Assembly: GCA_019245455.1 (NCBI GenBank)
Contig: JAFARM010000035.1
Coordinates: 1-18,435 of the forward strand
Direction of reading: 5' to 3'
Origin: Sphingomonadaceae bacterium
Lineage (GTDB): Bacteria > Pseudomonadota > Alphaproteobacteria > Sphingomonadales > Sphingomonadaceae
Length of the DNA: 18,435 nt
Position 1 is the first letter of the stretch. Every line of letters starts with the position of its first letter. Made by a program: the position numbers and the translations under genes. The notes under the pieces are model-generated. The model made no database searches. It was not told the DNA's origin and worked only from the letters and a program-made list of their open reading frames with translations. This document shows, piece by piece, positions 8,541 through 15,661 of the stretch.

Positions 8541-9004
8541 GGCGCGGGCTTCCGGAACGCGACCTGCAGTGCAGCCGGGCTGCCGGCGGCAACCGCGTCG
8601 GTGCCGAGGTCGCGCGCGGCGCGCGGCGCGAAGGTCGCGTGGCGCAGCACGGGCGGCGGCGGCGGCGCGTCGCGCACGACCGCGGCGACCGAGACCGGCG
8701 CGGCGGCGGCAGGAGCGGCGGGCGCGGCGTAGCTCGCCAGCTGCACCGGGTTCGCCACCAGCTGCTCGGCACGCGGCGGGGCGAGGGCAAGCACCTCCTC
8801 GTTCCAGCGCTGCAGCTCGGGCAGGCGCGATCGCGTTCGAAGCTCGGCACGCAACAGACGCATCTCCGACTGGTCGCGGGCGATCGCCTCGTGCGCGGCG
8901 ACGACCGCCGCGCGCTCGGTCGACGCCTTGAGCGAGACCGTATAGCAGCCGATCGCCGACGCCAATGCGGCAGCGACCAGACTCATCGACCTTAGCGTAC
9001 TCAT
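8537..9004 (-). CDS. ftsL: FtsL-like bitopic cell division protein
   Basis: A 155-residue protein with a very short N-terminus, one membrane helix (about 7-25) and a helical, probably coiled-coil stretch (about 26-75, rich in Ala, Glu and Arg). The last half is Ala/Pro-rich and looks disordered, including a run of five prolines. FtsL proteins scaffold FtsB and FtsQ and activate FtsWI. Sequence similarity in this family is weak, so the call rests on topology and on position between rsmH and ftsI, the standard place. It is longer than E. coli FtsL because of the tail. The start is the ATG at 9002-9004, overlapping the rsmH stop as ATGA. Another in-frame ATG lies four codons upstream (9014-9016). 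Confidence 0.82.
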   Translation of the reverse strand: MSTLRSMSLVAAALASAIGCYTVSLKASTERAAVVAAHEAIARDQSEMRLLRAELRTRSRLPELQRWNEEVLALAPPRAEQLVANPVQLASYAAPAAPAAAAPVSVAAVVRDAPPPPPVLRHATFAPRAARDLGTDAVAAGSPAALQVAFRKPAP

Positions 9005-9909
9005 GCCTGCCCCCATGCTGGTGCCGCTGTCCGGATGCCGCTGCGCAGCGTCGCCGACCGGGCGCGCGGGTTGCGCGCGATCTCCGCCGGCGAGGGGCGC
9101 ACCGCCTTCGCCGCCGCCGTGAAGCTCGGCGTCCGCATCGTCCCGACAGGGCGATGGCGCGATCCCGCCGGTGCCGCGCCCGAGCGGTCGCGGAGGAAGG
9201 TCTTGACGATCCGGTCCTCAAGGCTGTGGAAGCTGACGACCGCCAGCCGGCCGCCGGCGCGTAGCACCCGCTCGGCGGCGCTGAGGCCCGCCTCGAGTTC
9301 GCCGAGCTCGTCGTTGACGTGGATGCGCAGCGCCTGGAACGTCCGCGTCGCCGCGTCCTTGCCGCCCGGCTGCGGGCCGCAGACGCTGCGGACGACGGCG
9401 GCGAGCTGGCCCGTGCGCGTGAACGGTCGGTCGGCGACGAGCGCGCGGGCGATGCGGCGCGCCTGCCGTTCCTCGCCCAAGCGGAACAGGACGTCGGCGA
9501 TCTCTGCCTCGCTCGCGGTGTTGACGAAGTCGGCGGCGGTCATCCCCTCGCCCGACATCCGCATATCGAGCGGCCCGTCGGCCATGAACGAAAAGCCGCG
9601 CTCGGGCTGGTCGAGCTGCATCGACGACACGCCGACGTCCATCGCCACCGCATCGACGGCGTCGATGCCGCGGTCGGCGAGCAGCCGGTCGAGCGCCGAG
9701 AAGCGCCCTTCGATGAGGGTCAGGCCGGCATCGGGCTCGGCGTTCGCCAGCGCGGCCGGGTCGCGGTCGATGCCGACGACGCGGGCACCGGCGGCGAGCG
9801 CGGCGCGCGCATAGCCGCCGCCGCCGAAGGTCGCGTCGACGTAGAGGTCGCCCGGGGTCAGCGCGAGCGCCGCCATGACCTCGTCGAGGAGGACGGGGAC
9901 GTGGCTCAT
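9001..9909 (-). CDS. rsmH: 16S rRNA (cytosine-1402-N4)-methyltransferase RsmH
   Basis: A SAM-dependent methyltransferase of 302 residues that modifies C1402 of 16S rRNA in the ribosomal P site; it was formerly called MraW. Seen: [11 protein letters not shown] at the N-terminus, the SAM loop [10 protein letters not shown] (25-34), [10 protein letters not shown] (91-100), GPLDMRM (112-118), [15 protein letters not shown] (188-202), [11 protein letters not shown] (226-236) and NPRARSA (280-286). Its second place in the dcw cluster is standard. The ATG at 9907-9909 overlaps the mraZ stop as ATGA. The frame is open a further 30 codons upstream, but that stretch is the mraZ reading region in another frame and lacks family similarity. 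Confidence 0.97.
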   Translation of the reverse strand: MSHVPVLLDEVMAALALTPGDLYVDATFGGGGYARAALAAGARVVGIDRDPAALANAEPDAGLTLIEGRFSALDRLLADRGIDAVDAVAMDVGVSSMQLDQPERGFSFMADGPLDMRMSGEGMTAADFVNTASEAEIADVLFRLGEERQARRIARALVADRPFTRTGQLAAVVRSVCGPQPGGKDAATRTFQALRIHVNDELGELEAGLSAAERVLRAGGRLAVVSFHSLEDRIVKTFLRDRSGAAPAGSRHRPVGTMRTPSFTAAAKAVRPSPAEIARNPRARSATLRSGIRTAAPAWGQA

Positions 9910-10373
9910 GCCGCCCCCCGCGCGTCGAGCAGGCGGCGGGCGATGCGGATCGCGCGCGGGTCGAGGCCGGGGCGCTCGACGAAGCGCTGCGGGTTCCACA
10001 CCTCGAAATAGTCGCCCATGCCCCAGAACAGGGCGAGGCGGTCGATCTCGCCGATGTCCTTCATCGTCGCCGACAGGATGATACGGCCGTTGTCGTCGAT
10101 CGGCGCCTTTTCGGCCGAACCGAAGGTGGCGCGGAAGCGGTCGTCGCGCTCGGGGGAGAACTCGCCGGCGAAGCGCGCCTCGAGCTCGGCGCGCGCCTTG
10201 GCCGGGTAGCCGGGGTCGTAGCCGACGAGGCAGTCGGCGCGCTCGGCGGGCGCGAGGATGACGCTGCGCCCGTCGCCCCGTGTGGCCAGCACCTCTCGGA
10301 ACCCCGACGGCACCGACACGCGTCCCTTGGCGTCGATCGCATTCAGCGCGTTGCCAAGGAAGGATTCGTCCAC
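9906..10373 (-). CDS. mraZ: Transcriptional regulator MraZ
   Basis: A DNA-binding protein of 155 residues with two AbrB-like half domains, seen as [18 protein letters not shown] near 5-22 and a second copy around [11 protein letters not shown]. MraZ forms rings and represses its own promoter at the head of the dcw cluster in several bacteria by binding TGGG-type repeats, and four such repeats occur upstream here. The start was set at the GTG at 10371-10373, because the family begins a few residues before FLGNALN. An ATG 13 codons upstream (10410-10412) has no ribosome binding site. The GTG also has only a weak one (GGCGGG about 5 bases away), so the start is moderately sure. Confidence 0.93.
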   Translation of the reverse strand: MDESFLGNALNAIDAKGRVSVPSGFREVLATRGDGRSVILAPAERADCLVGYDPGYPAKARAELEARFAGEFSPERDDRFRATFGSAEKAPIDDNGRIILSATMKDIGEIDRLALFWGMGDYFEVWNPQRFVERPGLDPRAIRIARRLLDARGAA

Positions 10374-10470
10374 GTCTGCCCGCCTGTCACCGGCAGGCGC
10401 GGGGCGGACCATGGCCGCGTGCAGCGACGCTGCTGCGACGACCCGACGATGTGATTGCCCGCACGCCTAC

Positions 10471-10479
10471 TGTGGACAA
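10471..10479 (+). promoter_or_regulatory. DnaA box, one mismatch
   Basis: TGTGGACAA differs at one base from the consensus TGTGGATAA (TTATCCACA on the other strand). It is the copy nearest to mraZ and would lie near the start of transcription. Confidence 0.5.
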
Positions 10480-10487
10480 CCTCTAAA

Positions 10488-10522
10488 TGGGCTTTCATGG
10501 GTTTTCAATGGGAAAACGTGGG
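10488..10522 (+). promoter_or_regulatory. Probable MraZ operator: four TGGG repeats
   Basis: TGGG occurs at 10488, 10498, 10509 and 10519, at 10, 11 and 10 base steps, each preceded by A or G. Published MraZ operators are runs of TGGGN-type direct repeats separated by about five bases, giving a period of one helical turn. The array lies 115-150 bases upstream of the mraZ start codon and reads TGGG on the strand opposite to mraZ. Autoregulation of the cluster is inferred. Confidence 0.7.
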
Positions 10523-10538
10523 AGACGACTCCATTAGC

Positions 10539-10547
10539 TGTGGATTA
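10539..10547 (+). promoter_or_regulatory. DnaA box, one mismatch
   Basis: TGTGGATTA differs at one base from the DnaA box consensus and has the same orientation as its two neighbours. It lies just beyond the MraZ repeats and next to the GACTC methylation site. Confidence 0.5.
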
Positions 10548-10576
10548 GCTCCGAAATGCACGTAGATACTTTGTAT

Positions 10577-10591
10577 GAACTTGCTTTGTTC
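10577..10591. promoter_or_regulatory. LexA-like palindrome
   Basis: GAAC, seven bases, GTTC. The alphaproteobacterial SOS box is the direct repeat GTTC-N7-GTTC; here one half is inverted, so the spacing fits but the orientation does not. A LexA role is therefore only a possibility. Confidence 0.25.
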
Positions 10592-10616
10592 TAGTCGCAA
10601 GATGGCGGAGTCGTTC

Positions 10617-10625
10617 TGTGGATAA
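10617..10625 (+). promoter_or_regulatory. DnaA box, perfect consensus
   Basis: TGTGGATAA is an exact match to the DnaA box (TTATCCACA on the minus strand). It lies 26 bases past the end of the small membrane protein gene and borders the AT-rich core on its far side from mraZ. Confidence 0.6.
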
Positions 10626-10651
10626 GTCTGTGCGCGACGAGCGGGCGGGCG

Positions 10652-10912
10652 TCAGGACGGGGTGCGTGCCGGCCGCGCGGGGCGGACGGCGGGCGGTGCG
10701 CTCAGCGTCGAGGCGCTGCCCGAACTCGGGGCGACGCCCAGCACGGCGAGCGTCTCGGTTCGCGGATTGACCGGCGGTGTCGGACGGCTGGCGTGGATGC
10801 CGGCGGCGGCGACCATGACCGTCAGGAAGATAAGGGCGAGCAGCGTCAGCCCGACATTCAGTCGCTGGGTGCCGACGGACCCGCCAGGTCGTGCCCGCGT
10901 GATCTGCTTCAC
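10652..10912 (-). CDS. Small single-pass membrane protein, function unknown
   Basis: An 86-residue protein that I do not recognise. It has a basic N-terminus (KQITRARPGG), one strongly hydrophobic helix at about 20-39 (LNVGLTLLALIFLTVMVAAA) and a Pro/Ala/Ser/Arg-rich tail, probably disordered and outside the cytoplasm. The start is the GTG at 10910-10912, with GAGGA five or so bases upstream. It follows the cysteine synthase gene after 85 bases and precedes the dcw control region, on the same strand as both. Composition matches the neighbours. The good ribosome binding site and membrane helix favour a real gene, but no family evidence exists. Confidence 0.6.
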   Translation of the reverse strand: MKQITRARPGGSVGTQRLNVGLTLLALIFLTVMVAAAGIHASRPTPPVNPRTETLAVLGVAPSSGSASTLSAPPAVRPARPARTPS

Positions 10913-10997
10913 TGTTCCTCGCTCGTCTATGCGGTCAAGGCCGCGCGGCCCCGGGCCCCATCCGGATCGCAGTGTCGATCCGCCATCCGATACGCGG

Positions 10998-12005
10998 TCA
11001 GGCTGGGTTTGTCGAGCCTTCGAGCCACGGCGGCACCGGAACCCCCTTCGCCCGGCACCAATCGGGATTGTACAGGGTCGACAGGTAGCGCATCCCGGAA
11101 TCGCACAGGATGGTGACGACCGTCGTGCCCGGCCCCAGCGTCGCCGCCAGCCGCATCGCCCCGGCGACGTTGATCGCCGACGACAGGCCGAGGCACAGGC
11201 CCTCCTGGACGAGCAGGCCGTGCATCACCGGCAGCGCCTCCGCGTCGGATACGCGGAACTGCGTGTCGACCGCGACGCCGTCGAGGTTGGCGGTGATGCG
11301 GCTCTGGCCGATCCCTTCGGCGACCGAGTTGCCGCTGGCGCGCAGCTCGCCGTGCGCGAACCAGTCGTACAGGGCCGCGCCGTCGGGGTCGGTCAGGGCG
11401 ATGGTGATCGCCGGATCGAAGGTCTTCAGCCCCATGGCAACCCCGGCCAGCGTGCCGCCGGTGCCGACAGCGCAGGTGAAGCCGTCGATCCGCCCCCCGG
11501 TATCGGCCCAAATCTCGGGCGCGGTCGTCTTGATGTGCGCCAGGCGGTTGGCCAGGTTGTCGAACTGGTTGGCCCACACCGCGCCGGGCGTCTCCTCGGC
11601 GATGCGGCGCGACTGGTGAACGTAATGGCACGGGCTGCTGTACGGTGCCGCCGGCACCAGGATCAGCCGGGCACCGAGCGCGCGGAGCAGGTCCTGTTTC
11701 TCGCGGCTCTGCGTCTCCGGCATGACGATCGTCGTCTTGTAGCCGAGCGCGTTGGCGACGATGGCCAGGCCGATGCCGGTGTTCCCCGCCGTCCCCTCGA
11801 CGATCGTGCCGCCGGGCTTCAGCAGGCCGCGTTCCTCGGCGTCGCGGACGATGAACAGCGCGGCGCGGTCCTTGACCGAGCCGCCGGGGTTCATGAACTC
11901 GCACTTGCCGAGGATGGTGGCCCCGGTTCGTGCCGACGGCCCGCGGAGCCGGACGAGCGGCGTATTGCCGATGAGCGCAATGGTGTCGGCGGCGGGAGCG
12001 GTCAT
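10998..12005 (-). CDS. Cysteine synthase-family enzyme (PLP-dependent beta-replacing)
   Basis: A 335-residue cytoplasmic enzyme of PLP fold type II. Cysteine synthases make L-cysteine from O-acetylserine and sulfide. Seen: IGNTPLVRL (12-20), NPGGSVKDR (39-47) with Lys45 as the PLP-binding lysine, the substrate loop GTAGNTG (71-77; TSGNT in E. coli CysK), a PETQSREKQ segment (96-104), the phosphate-binding GTGGT (181-185) and a C-terminal CDSGMRYLST (301-310). There is no C-terminal CBS domain, so it is not a full cystathionine beta-synthase. Assignment as CysK is likely, though a related beta-replacement reaction is possible. The start is the ATG at 12003-12005; no clear ribosome binding site precedes it. 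It is divergent from the lipoprotein gene across 105 bases. Confidence 0.88.
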   Translation of the reverse strand: MTAPAADTIALIGNTPLVRLRGPSARTGATILGKCEFMNPGGSVKDRAALFIVRDAEERGLLKPGGTIVEGTAGNTGIGLAIVANALGYKTTIVMPETQSREKQDLLRALGARLILVPAAPYSSPCHYVHQSRRIAEETPGAVWANQFDNLANRLAHIKTTAPEIWADTGGRIDGFTCAVGTGGTLAGVAMGLKTFDPAITIALTDPDGAALYDWFAHGELRASGNSVAEGIGQSRITANLDGVAVDTQFRVSDAEALPVMHGLLVQEGLCLGLSSAINVAGAMRLAATLGPGTTVVTILCDSGMRYLSTLYNPDWCRAKGVPVPPWLEGSTNPA

Positions 12006-12110
12006 CGTCAACGGCTTAGCCACAGCCCTGGCGCGCGGCAAGCAAGCGCTGGTTGCCGCCGGCCAATCGGGGGTTTGCGCGCGGCGGGCACGGCGATAGG
12101 ACGGCGGGCG

Positions 12111-13619
12111 ATGCCGTTCCGCCGTGCCTCCGTCCTCGCCGTCGCGCTGCTCGTCGCGGCCTGCGGCGGGCACGGCGGCGAGGGCGGGGCGACGCTGACC
12201 GTCGACCTTGTCACAGCACCGGGGGACGGCGCGGTCGAGCGCAGCGTCACCGCCGCGACGGGGCTTGGCCTGGTCGCCTTCAACGCGCGCGGCGAGGTCG
12301 TGCCCGGCCTCGCGTCGAGCTGGCGCGTCATCGGCGACAACCGCAGCATCATCTTCCGCCTGCGCCCGCACGGCGGGGCGGGCGGCAAGCCGGTGACGGC
12401 GGCGGAGGTCGTCGCCAGCTTCCGCCGCGCCGCGGCACCCGGCAGCCGCAATCCCGCGCGCGCGCTTCTCGCCGCGCTCGACCACGGCAGCGAGGTGCTG
12501 CGCGGCGCGCTGCCGCCCGCGGCGTTGGGGATCGACGCGCCGGTCGACAGCGTCGTCGAGGTGCGCGGGGGCGGGGCGATGCCCGGCCTGTTGCCGCTCC
12601 TCGCCCAGCCCGACTTCGCCGTCGTGTTGCCCGGGCCGAAGCCACCGGCGCTCGGACCCTTCCGCGTCGCGACGACGAAGCCGCTCGTCCTCGAACGCAA
12701 TCCCGCCGCGCTGCCGGGCGCGACCAGCCTCGGCCGTATCGCCATCGAGCCACAGGACGATCCCGGCCCGGCGATCGCCCGCTTCGTCCGCGGCCGTACC
12801 GATCTCGTCGTCGCGAGCGGCCTCGCCGGGTTCGACGACGCGCGGCTGCTGGCGACATCGAACGCGCTCCGCGTCGAGCCGGCGTGGGGGGTATACGGCT
12901 ATCTGATCCACCCCGCCGGCCCGCTCGCCGATGCACGGGTGCGGCGCGCGCTGGCGATGGCGGTCGACCGCGACGACCTCGGCAGCCGGCTGTTCGGCGT
13001 CGCGCTCGCCCCGGTGCTGGGGCTGGTGCCACCGCTGCCGAGCGAGCCCGCGCCGGCGCTCCCCGACTGGGCGGCGCAAGCCCCGGCGGCGCGGCTCGAC
13101 CTCGCGCGCCAGCTGCTCGCCGCCGCCGGCTTCGATGCCGCCCACCCGCTGACGGTGACGATCAGCCTGCCCGACGCGCGCGAGCACGCCAACGTCGCCG
13201 CCGAGGTCGCCAGCGACTGGGCACGGATCGGCGTCCGCGCGCAGACGGTGATCCGCGCGCCCGCCGCCCATGCCGCGGCGATCGCGCGCGGCGATTACGA
13301 GCTGGCCCTGATCGAGCGCACCGCGCCGCTCGACAGCGCGCTGCCGTTCCTGACGCCGTTCGCCTGCAGCCGCGCCTACTGCAACCCCGGTGCCGACGCG
13401 CTGGTCGCCGCCGCACGCACCGCCGCCGATCCCGCCAGCGCGGCGACGGCGCTGGCGGCGGCCGAGGCGGCGATGGTCGCCGACACGCCGATGATCGCCC
13501 TGTTCGCCCCCGTCCGCTGGGCGCTGGTGGCGCCGCGCGTCACCGGCTGGGTGCCCAACGCCGCCGGCCAGCACCCGCTGGCCCTGCTCGGCATCACCGC
13601 GCGCGGCCTGCGGCCCTGA
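12111..13619 (+). CDS. Lipoprotein, oligopeptide-type ABC transporter substrate-binding protein
   Basis: A 502-residue exported lipoprotein of the SBP_bac_5 (DppA/OppA/NikA-like) family. The N-terminus has basic residues, a hydrophobic stretch and the lipobox VAAC with Cys18 as the lipidation site. Family features are VVPGLASSWRVI (63-74), a FRLRPHGGAGGKPVTAAEVVASF region (82-104), and ARVRRALAMAVDRDDL (275-290), the most conserved segment of the family. Such proteins capture peptides or similar solutes in the periplasm, but the ligand cannot be told. No permease or ATPase gene is nearby, so it is an orphan here. The start is the ATG at 12111 with AGGA ten bases upstream. It converges on the GMC gene with only eight bases between stops. 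Confidence 0.82.
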   Translation: MPFRRASVLAVALLVAACGGHGGEGGATLTVDLVTAPGDGAVERSVTAATGLGLVAFNARGEVVPGLASSWRVIGDNRSIIFRLRPHGGAGGKPVTAAEVVASFRRAAAPGSRNPARALLAALDHGSEVLRGALPPAALGIDAPVDSVVEVRGGGAMPGLLPLLAQPDFAVVLPGPKPPALGPFRVATTKPLVLERNPAALPGATSLGRIAIEPQDDPGPAIARFVRGRTDLVVASGLAGFDDARLLATSNALRVEPAWGVYGYLIHPAGPLADARVRRALAMAVDRDDLGSRLFGVALAPVLGLVPPLPSEPAPALPDWAAQAPAARLDLARQLLAAAGFDAAHPLTVTISLPDAREHANVAAEVASDWARIGVRAQTVIRAPAAHAAAIARGDYELALIERTAPLDSALPFLTPFACSRAYCNPGADALVAAARTAADPASAATALAAAEAAMVADTPMIALFAPVRWALVAPRVTGWVPNAAGQHPLALLGITARGLRP

Positions 13620-13627
13620 CGCGCGGC

Positions 13628-15262
13628 TTACGCCGCCAGTCGCGCCTTCGCCGCCGCCCGGATCAGGTCGCTTGCCTTTTCCGCGATCATGATCGTCGGC
13701 GCGTTGGTGTTGCCGCTGACCAGCCGCGGCATGACCGAGGCGTCGACCACCCGCAGCCCGTCGACGCCGCGGACGCGCAGCTCGGGATCGACCACCGCTT
13801 GGCGGTCGCCGGCGCGGCCCATCGCGCAGGTGCCGACCGGGTGATAGATCGTCGTCCCCGCCTGCTGGGCATAGGTCAGCAGGTCGGCGTCGCTCGGCGC
13901 ATCCGGCCCGGGCATCATCTCGCCGACGAGGTACGGCTTCAGTGCCGGCTGGGTACTGAGCAGCCGCCCCCACGTCAGCCCGGCGACGATGGTGTCCCTG
14001 TCGAGCTGGTCGCTGAGATAGTTGGGCCGGATCGCCGGGCGCGCCAGCGGGTCGGCCGACTTGACGTGGATCGACCCGCGGCTCTCGGGGCGCAGCTGGC
14101 ACGCGGCCATGGTCAGGCCGGGCAGGCGCTCGAGCTCCCAGATCTGCTTGGTCGTGAACTTCTCGACGTCGACCGTCGCCGGCAGGATGTGGTACTGGAC
14201 GTCGGGCCCGTCGAGGCCGGGGCGCGTGCGGATATACGCCTGGACGTGCGCCGCCGACATCGTCAGCAGGCCCTTGCGCATCGTCGCGTAGCGCAGCCCC
14301 TCGCGCACCAGCCGCCAGCCGCGGCTCAGCTCGTTCACCGAGACGCAGTCCTTCAGCCGGTACTGCAGGCTGACGACATAATGATCCTGCAGGTTCGCCC
14401 CGACGCCGGGCGCGGCGACGCGGATCTCGATGCCGGCGGGCCGCAGCACCGCGGGGTCGCCGATGCCCGACAGCTCGAGCAGCTGCGGCGAGTTGACCGC
14501 GCCGCCCGACAGGATGACCTCGCGCCGCGCCTTGGCGACGACGCTGCTGCCGCCGACGGCGTAGCGGACGCCGGTGGCGCGGCCGTGTTCGATCAGCACG
14601 CGCTCGGCCTGCGCCTCGGTGACAAGCGACAGGTTCTGCCGCGGCAGCGCCGGGCGCAGGTACGCCATCGCCGCCGACCAGCGCCGGCCGTTCTTCACCG
14701 TCAGCTGAAAATAGCTGATGCCGTCCTGGCTCGCGCCGTTGCAGTCGTCGTTGAACGGCAGCCCGGCCTCGACGCCCGCTTTGATCACCGCGTCGCTGAC
14801 CGGGTGGTGCTCGGTAATGTCGGAGACGTTGAGCGGCCCGTCGCCGCCGTGGAGCGGATCGCTGCCCAGCCGCTCGTTGCCCTCGGCGCGCCTGAAGTAG
14901 GGCAGGACGTCGGCGAAGCTCCACCCGGTGCACCCGGCCTGCGCCCAGTTGTCGTAATCCGCCGCCTGGCCGCGCACATAGAGCAGCCCGTTGATCGACG
15001 ACGACCCGCCGAGCACCTTGCCGCGCGGCCAGACATGGGCGCGATCGCCGCTCGTCGCATCGACCTCGGTCTCGTACAGCCAGTTGACCTTGGGGTCCTT
15101 CAGCGTCTTGGCATAGCCGACCGGGATGTGGATCATCGGGTTGGTGTCGCGGCCGCCCGCTTCGAGCAGCAGCACCGTCGCCGTCCCATCCTCGGTCAGC
15201 CGGTTGGCAAGCACGCAGCCGGCGCTGCCCGCGCCGACGATGATATAGTCGTATTCGGCCAT
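13628..15262 (-). CDS. GMC-family FAD-dependent alcohol dehydrogenase (AlkJ/choline dehydrogenase-like)
   Basis: A 544-residue FAD enzyme of the glucose-methanol-choline family, which oxidises alcohols to aldehydes. Seen: the FAD-binding YIIVGAGSAGCVLANRL (6-22) and EAGG (34-37), GMC signature 1 around GGSSSINGLLYVRG (85-98), signature 2 at GAVNSPQLLELSGIG (254-268), and the C-terminal YHPVGTCAMG (473-482) with catalytic His474, then SGNTNAPT (516-523) with the second catalytic Asn. There is no signal peptide. The start is the ATG at 15260-15262, with GGAGA about eleven bases before. Lying downstream of a CYP153-like P450 and ferredoxin, it may oxidise the alcohol they produce, as AlkJ does in alkane pathways. 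The exact substrate cannot be read from the sequence. Confidence 0.9.
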   Translation of the reverse strand: MAEYDYIIVGAGSAGCVLANRLTEDGTATVLLLEAGGRDTNPMIHIPVGYAKTLKDPKVNWLYETEVDATSGDRAHVWPRGKVLGGSSSINGLLYVRGQAADYDNWAQAGCTGWSFADVLPYFRRAEGNERLGSDPLHGGDGPLNVSDITEHHPVSDAVIKAGVEAGLPFNDDCNGASQDGISYFQLTVKNGRRWSAAMAYLRPALPRQNLSLVTEAQAERVLIEHGRATGVRYAVGGSSVVAKARREVILSGGAVNSPQLLELSGIGDPAVLRPAGIEIRVAAPGVGANLQDHYVVSLQYRLKDCVSVNELSRGWRLVREGLRYATMRKGLLTMSAAHVQAYIRTRPGLDGPDVQYHILPATVDVEKFTTKQIWELERLPGLTMAACQLRPESRGSIHVKSADPLARPAIRPNYLSDQLDRDTIVAGLTWGRLLSTQPALKPYLVGEMMPGPDAPSDADLLTYAQQAGTTIYHPVGTCAMGRAGDRQAVVDPELRVRGVDGLRVVDASVMPRLVSGNTNAPTIMIAEKASDLIRAAAKARLAA

Positions 15263-15341
15263 GGCCGCGATTCTCCCCACGCCGATTGCCGGTCGTCCCG
15301 CCGAGTATGGCGGGTTCGGCGGCGGGGTGGAAGCCGTTGAT

Positions 15342-15392
15342 CCTCCCCGGAACGGGGAGGTGGCACCGTGAAGCGGTGACGGAGGGGTGGTG
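15342..15392. repeat. GC-rich palindromic repeat upstream of the GMC gene
   Basis: Two adjacent hairpins, CCTCCCCG-GAA-CGGGGAGG (15342-15360) and CACCG-TGAAG-CGGTG (15364-15378), followed by GGAGGGGTGG. This looks like another REP-like family of sphingomonad intergenic regions and differs from the two repeats in the dcw cluster. It is part of a 400-base gap that holds no gene. Confidence 0.6.
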
Positions 15393-15420
15393 GTGCGGGA
15401 GGGGGGCCGCGCGCCGACAC

Positions 15421-15640
15421 CTCACCCGCTCATGCTGAGCCTGTCGAAGCACGCACGGCTCCACCGTCAATCTCACCCGCTCATGCTGAGCCTGTCGAAG
15501 CACGCACGACCTTTTCCGCGTGCTTCGACAAGCTCAGCATGAGCGGGGGTGTGTATGGCCGAGCGTGCTTCGACAGGCTCAGCATGAGCGGGGGTGGGAC
15601 TGGCATGGGCGTACTTCGACGGGCTCGGCATGAGCGGCCG
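15421..15640. repeat. Cluster of five copies of a 33-37 base repeat, two orientations
   Basis: The core TCATGCTGAGCCTGTCGAAG occurs five times. Copies 1 (15421-15457) and 2 (15472-15508) are identical over 37 bases and direct. Copies 3 (15519-15551) and 4 (15564-15596) are inverted and near identical, and copy 5 (15610-15640) is inverted and degenerate. Copies 2 and 3 face each other with a ten-base loop and could form a stem of over 25 pairs. In one frame the core reads LMLSLSKH, a string often seen in spurious sphingomonad ORFs. The cluster lies between the ferredoxin and GMC genes and may limit transcription into the latter. With the adjacent repeat it accounts for most of the gap 15263-15661. 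Confidence 0.85.
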
Positions 15641-15661
15641 TCAGACGGTGCGATGCCCGGG

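Larger units (their letters stand above)
10374..10651. promoter_or_regulatory. Control region of the dcw cluster
   Basis: This 278-base gap upstream of mraZ has no gene and a core (about 10470-10625) far poorer in GC than the rest of the window. It holds the MraZ repeats, DnaA boxes, two GANTC sites (GACTC 10527-10531, GAGTC 10608-10612; targets of the cell-cycle methylase CcrM in alphaproteobacteria) and a LexA-like palindrome, listed separately. On the minus strand a possible promoter is TTGAAA (10503-10508), 17 bases, then TAGAGG (10480-10485), which would place the MraZ repeats across the promoter. That promoter is a weak match and only a suggestion. Confidence 0.65.

Noticed and set aside
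5353..8850. 1165-codon minus-strand frame suggesting a MurE fusion protein
   Set aside because: Only the last 494 codons are MurE. The earlier part reads ftsI and ftsL in the wrong frame, and the murE ATG overlaps the ftsI stop.
10471..10625. Chromosomal origin of replication
   Set aside because: Three DnaA boxes and AT-richness are suggestive, but the neighbours are not those usual for alphaproteobacterial origins and the dcw promoter explains the region better; GC skew would decide.
10939..10950. GGCCGCGCGGCC palindrome as terminator of the cysteine synthase gene
   Set aside because: Perfect 12-base palindrome but without a usable loop or T-run; such palindromes are frequent in GC-rich DNA.
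12053..15340. 1095-codon plus-strand frame
   Set aside because: It overlaps the lipoprotein gene in another frame and runs antisense to the GMC gene; Arg-rich shadow translation.
10998..15503. 1501-codon minus-strand frame upstream of and including the cysteine synthase
   Set aside because: The true enzyme is the last 335 codons; the rest is antisense to the lipoprotein gene or an alternate frame of the GMC gene.
15421..15640. CRISPR-like array
   Set aside because: Units occur in both orientations with unequal and very short spacers, one is degenerate, and no cas gene is nearby.
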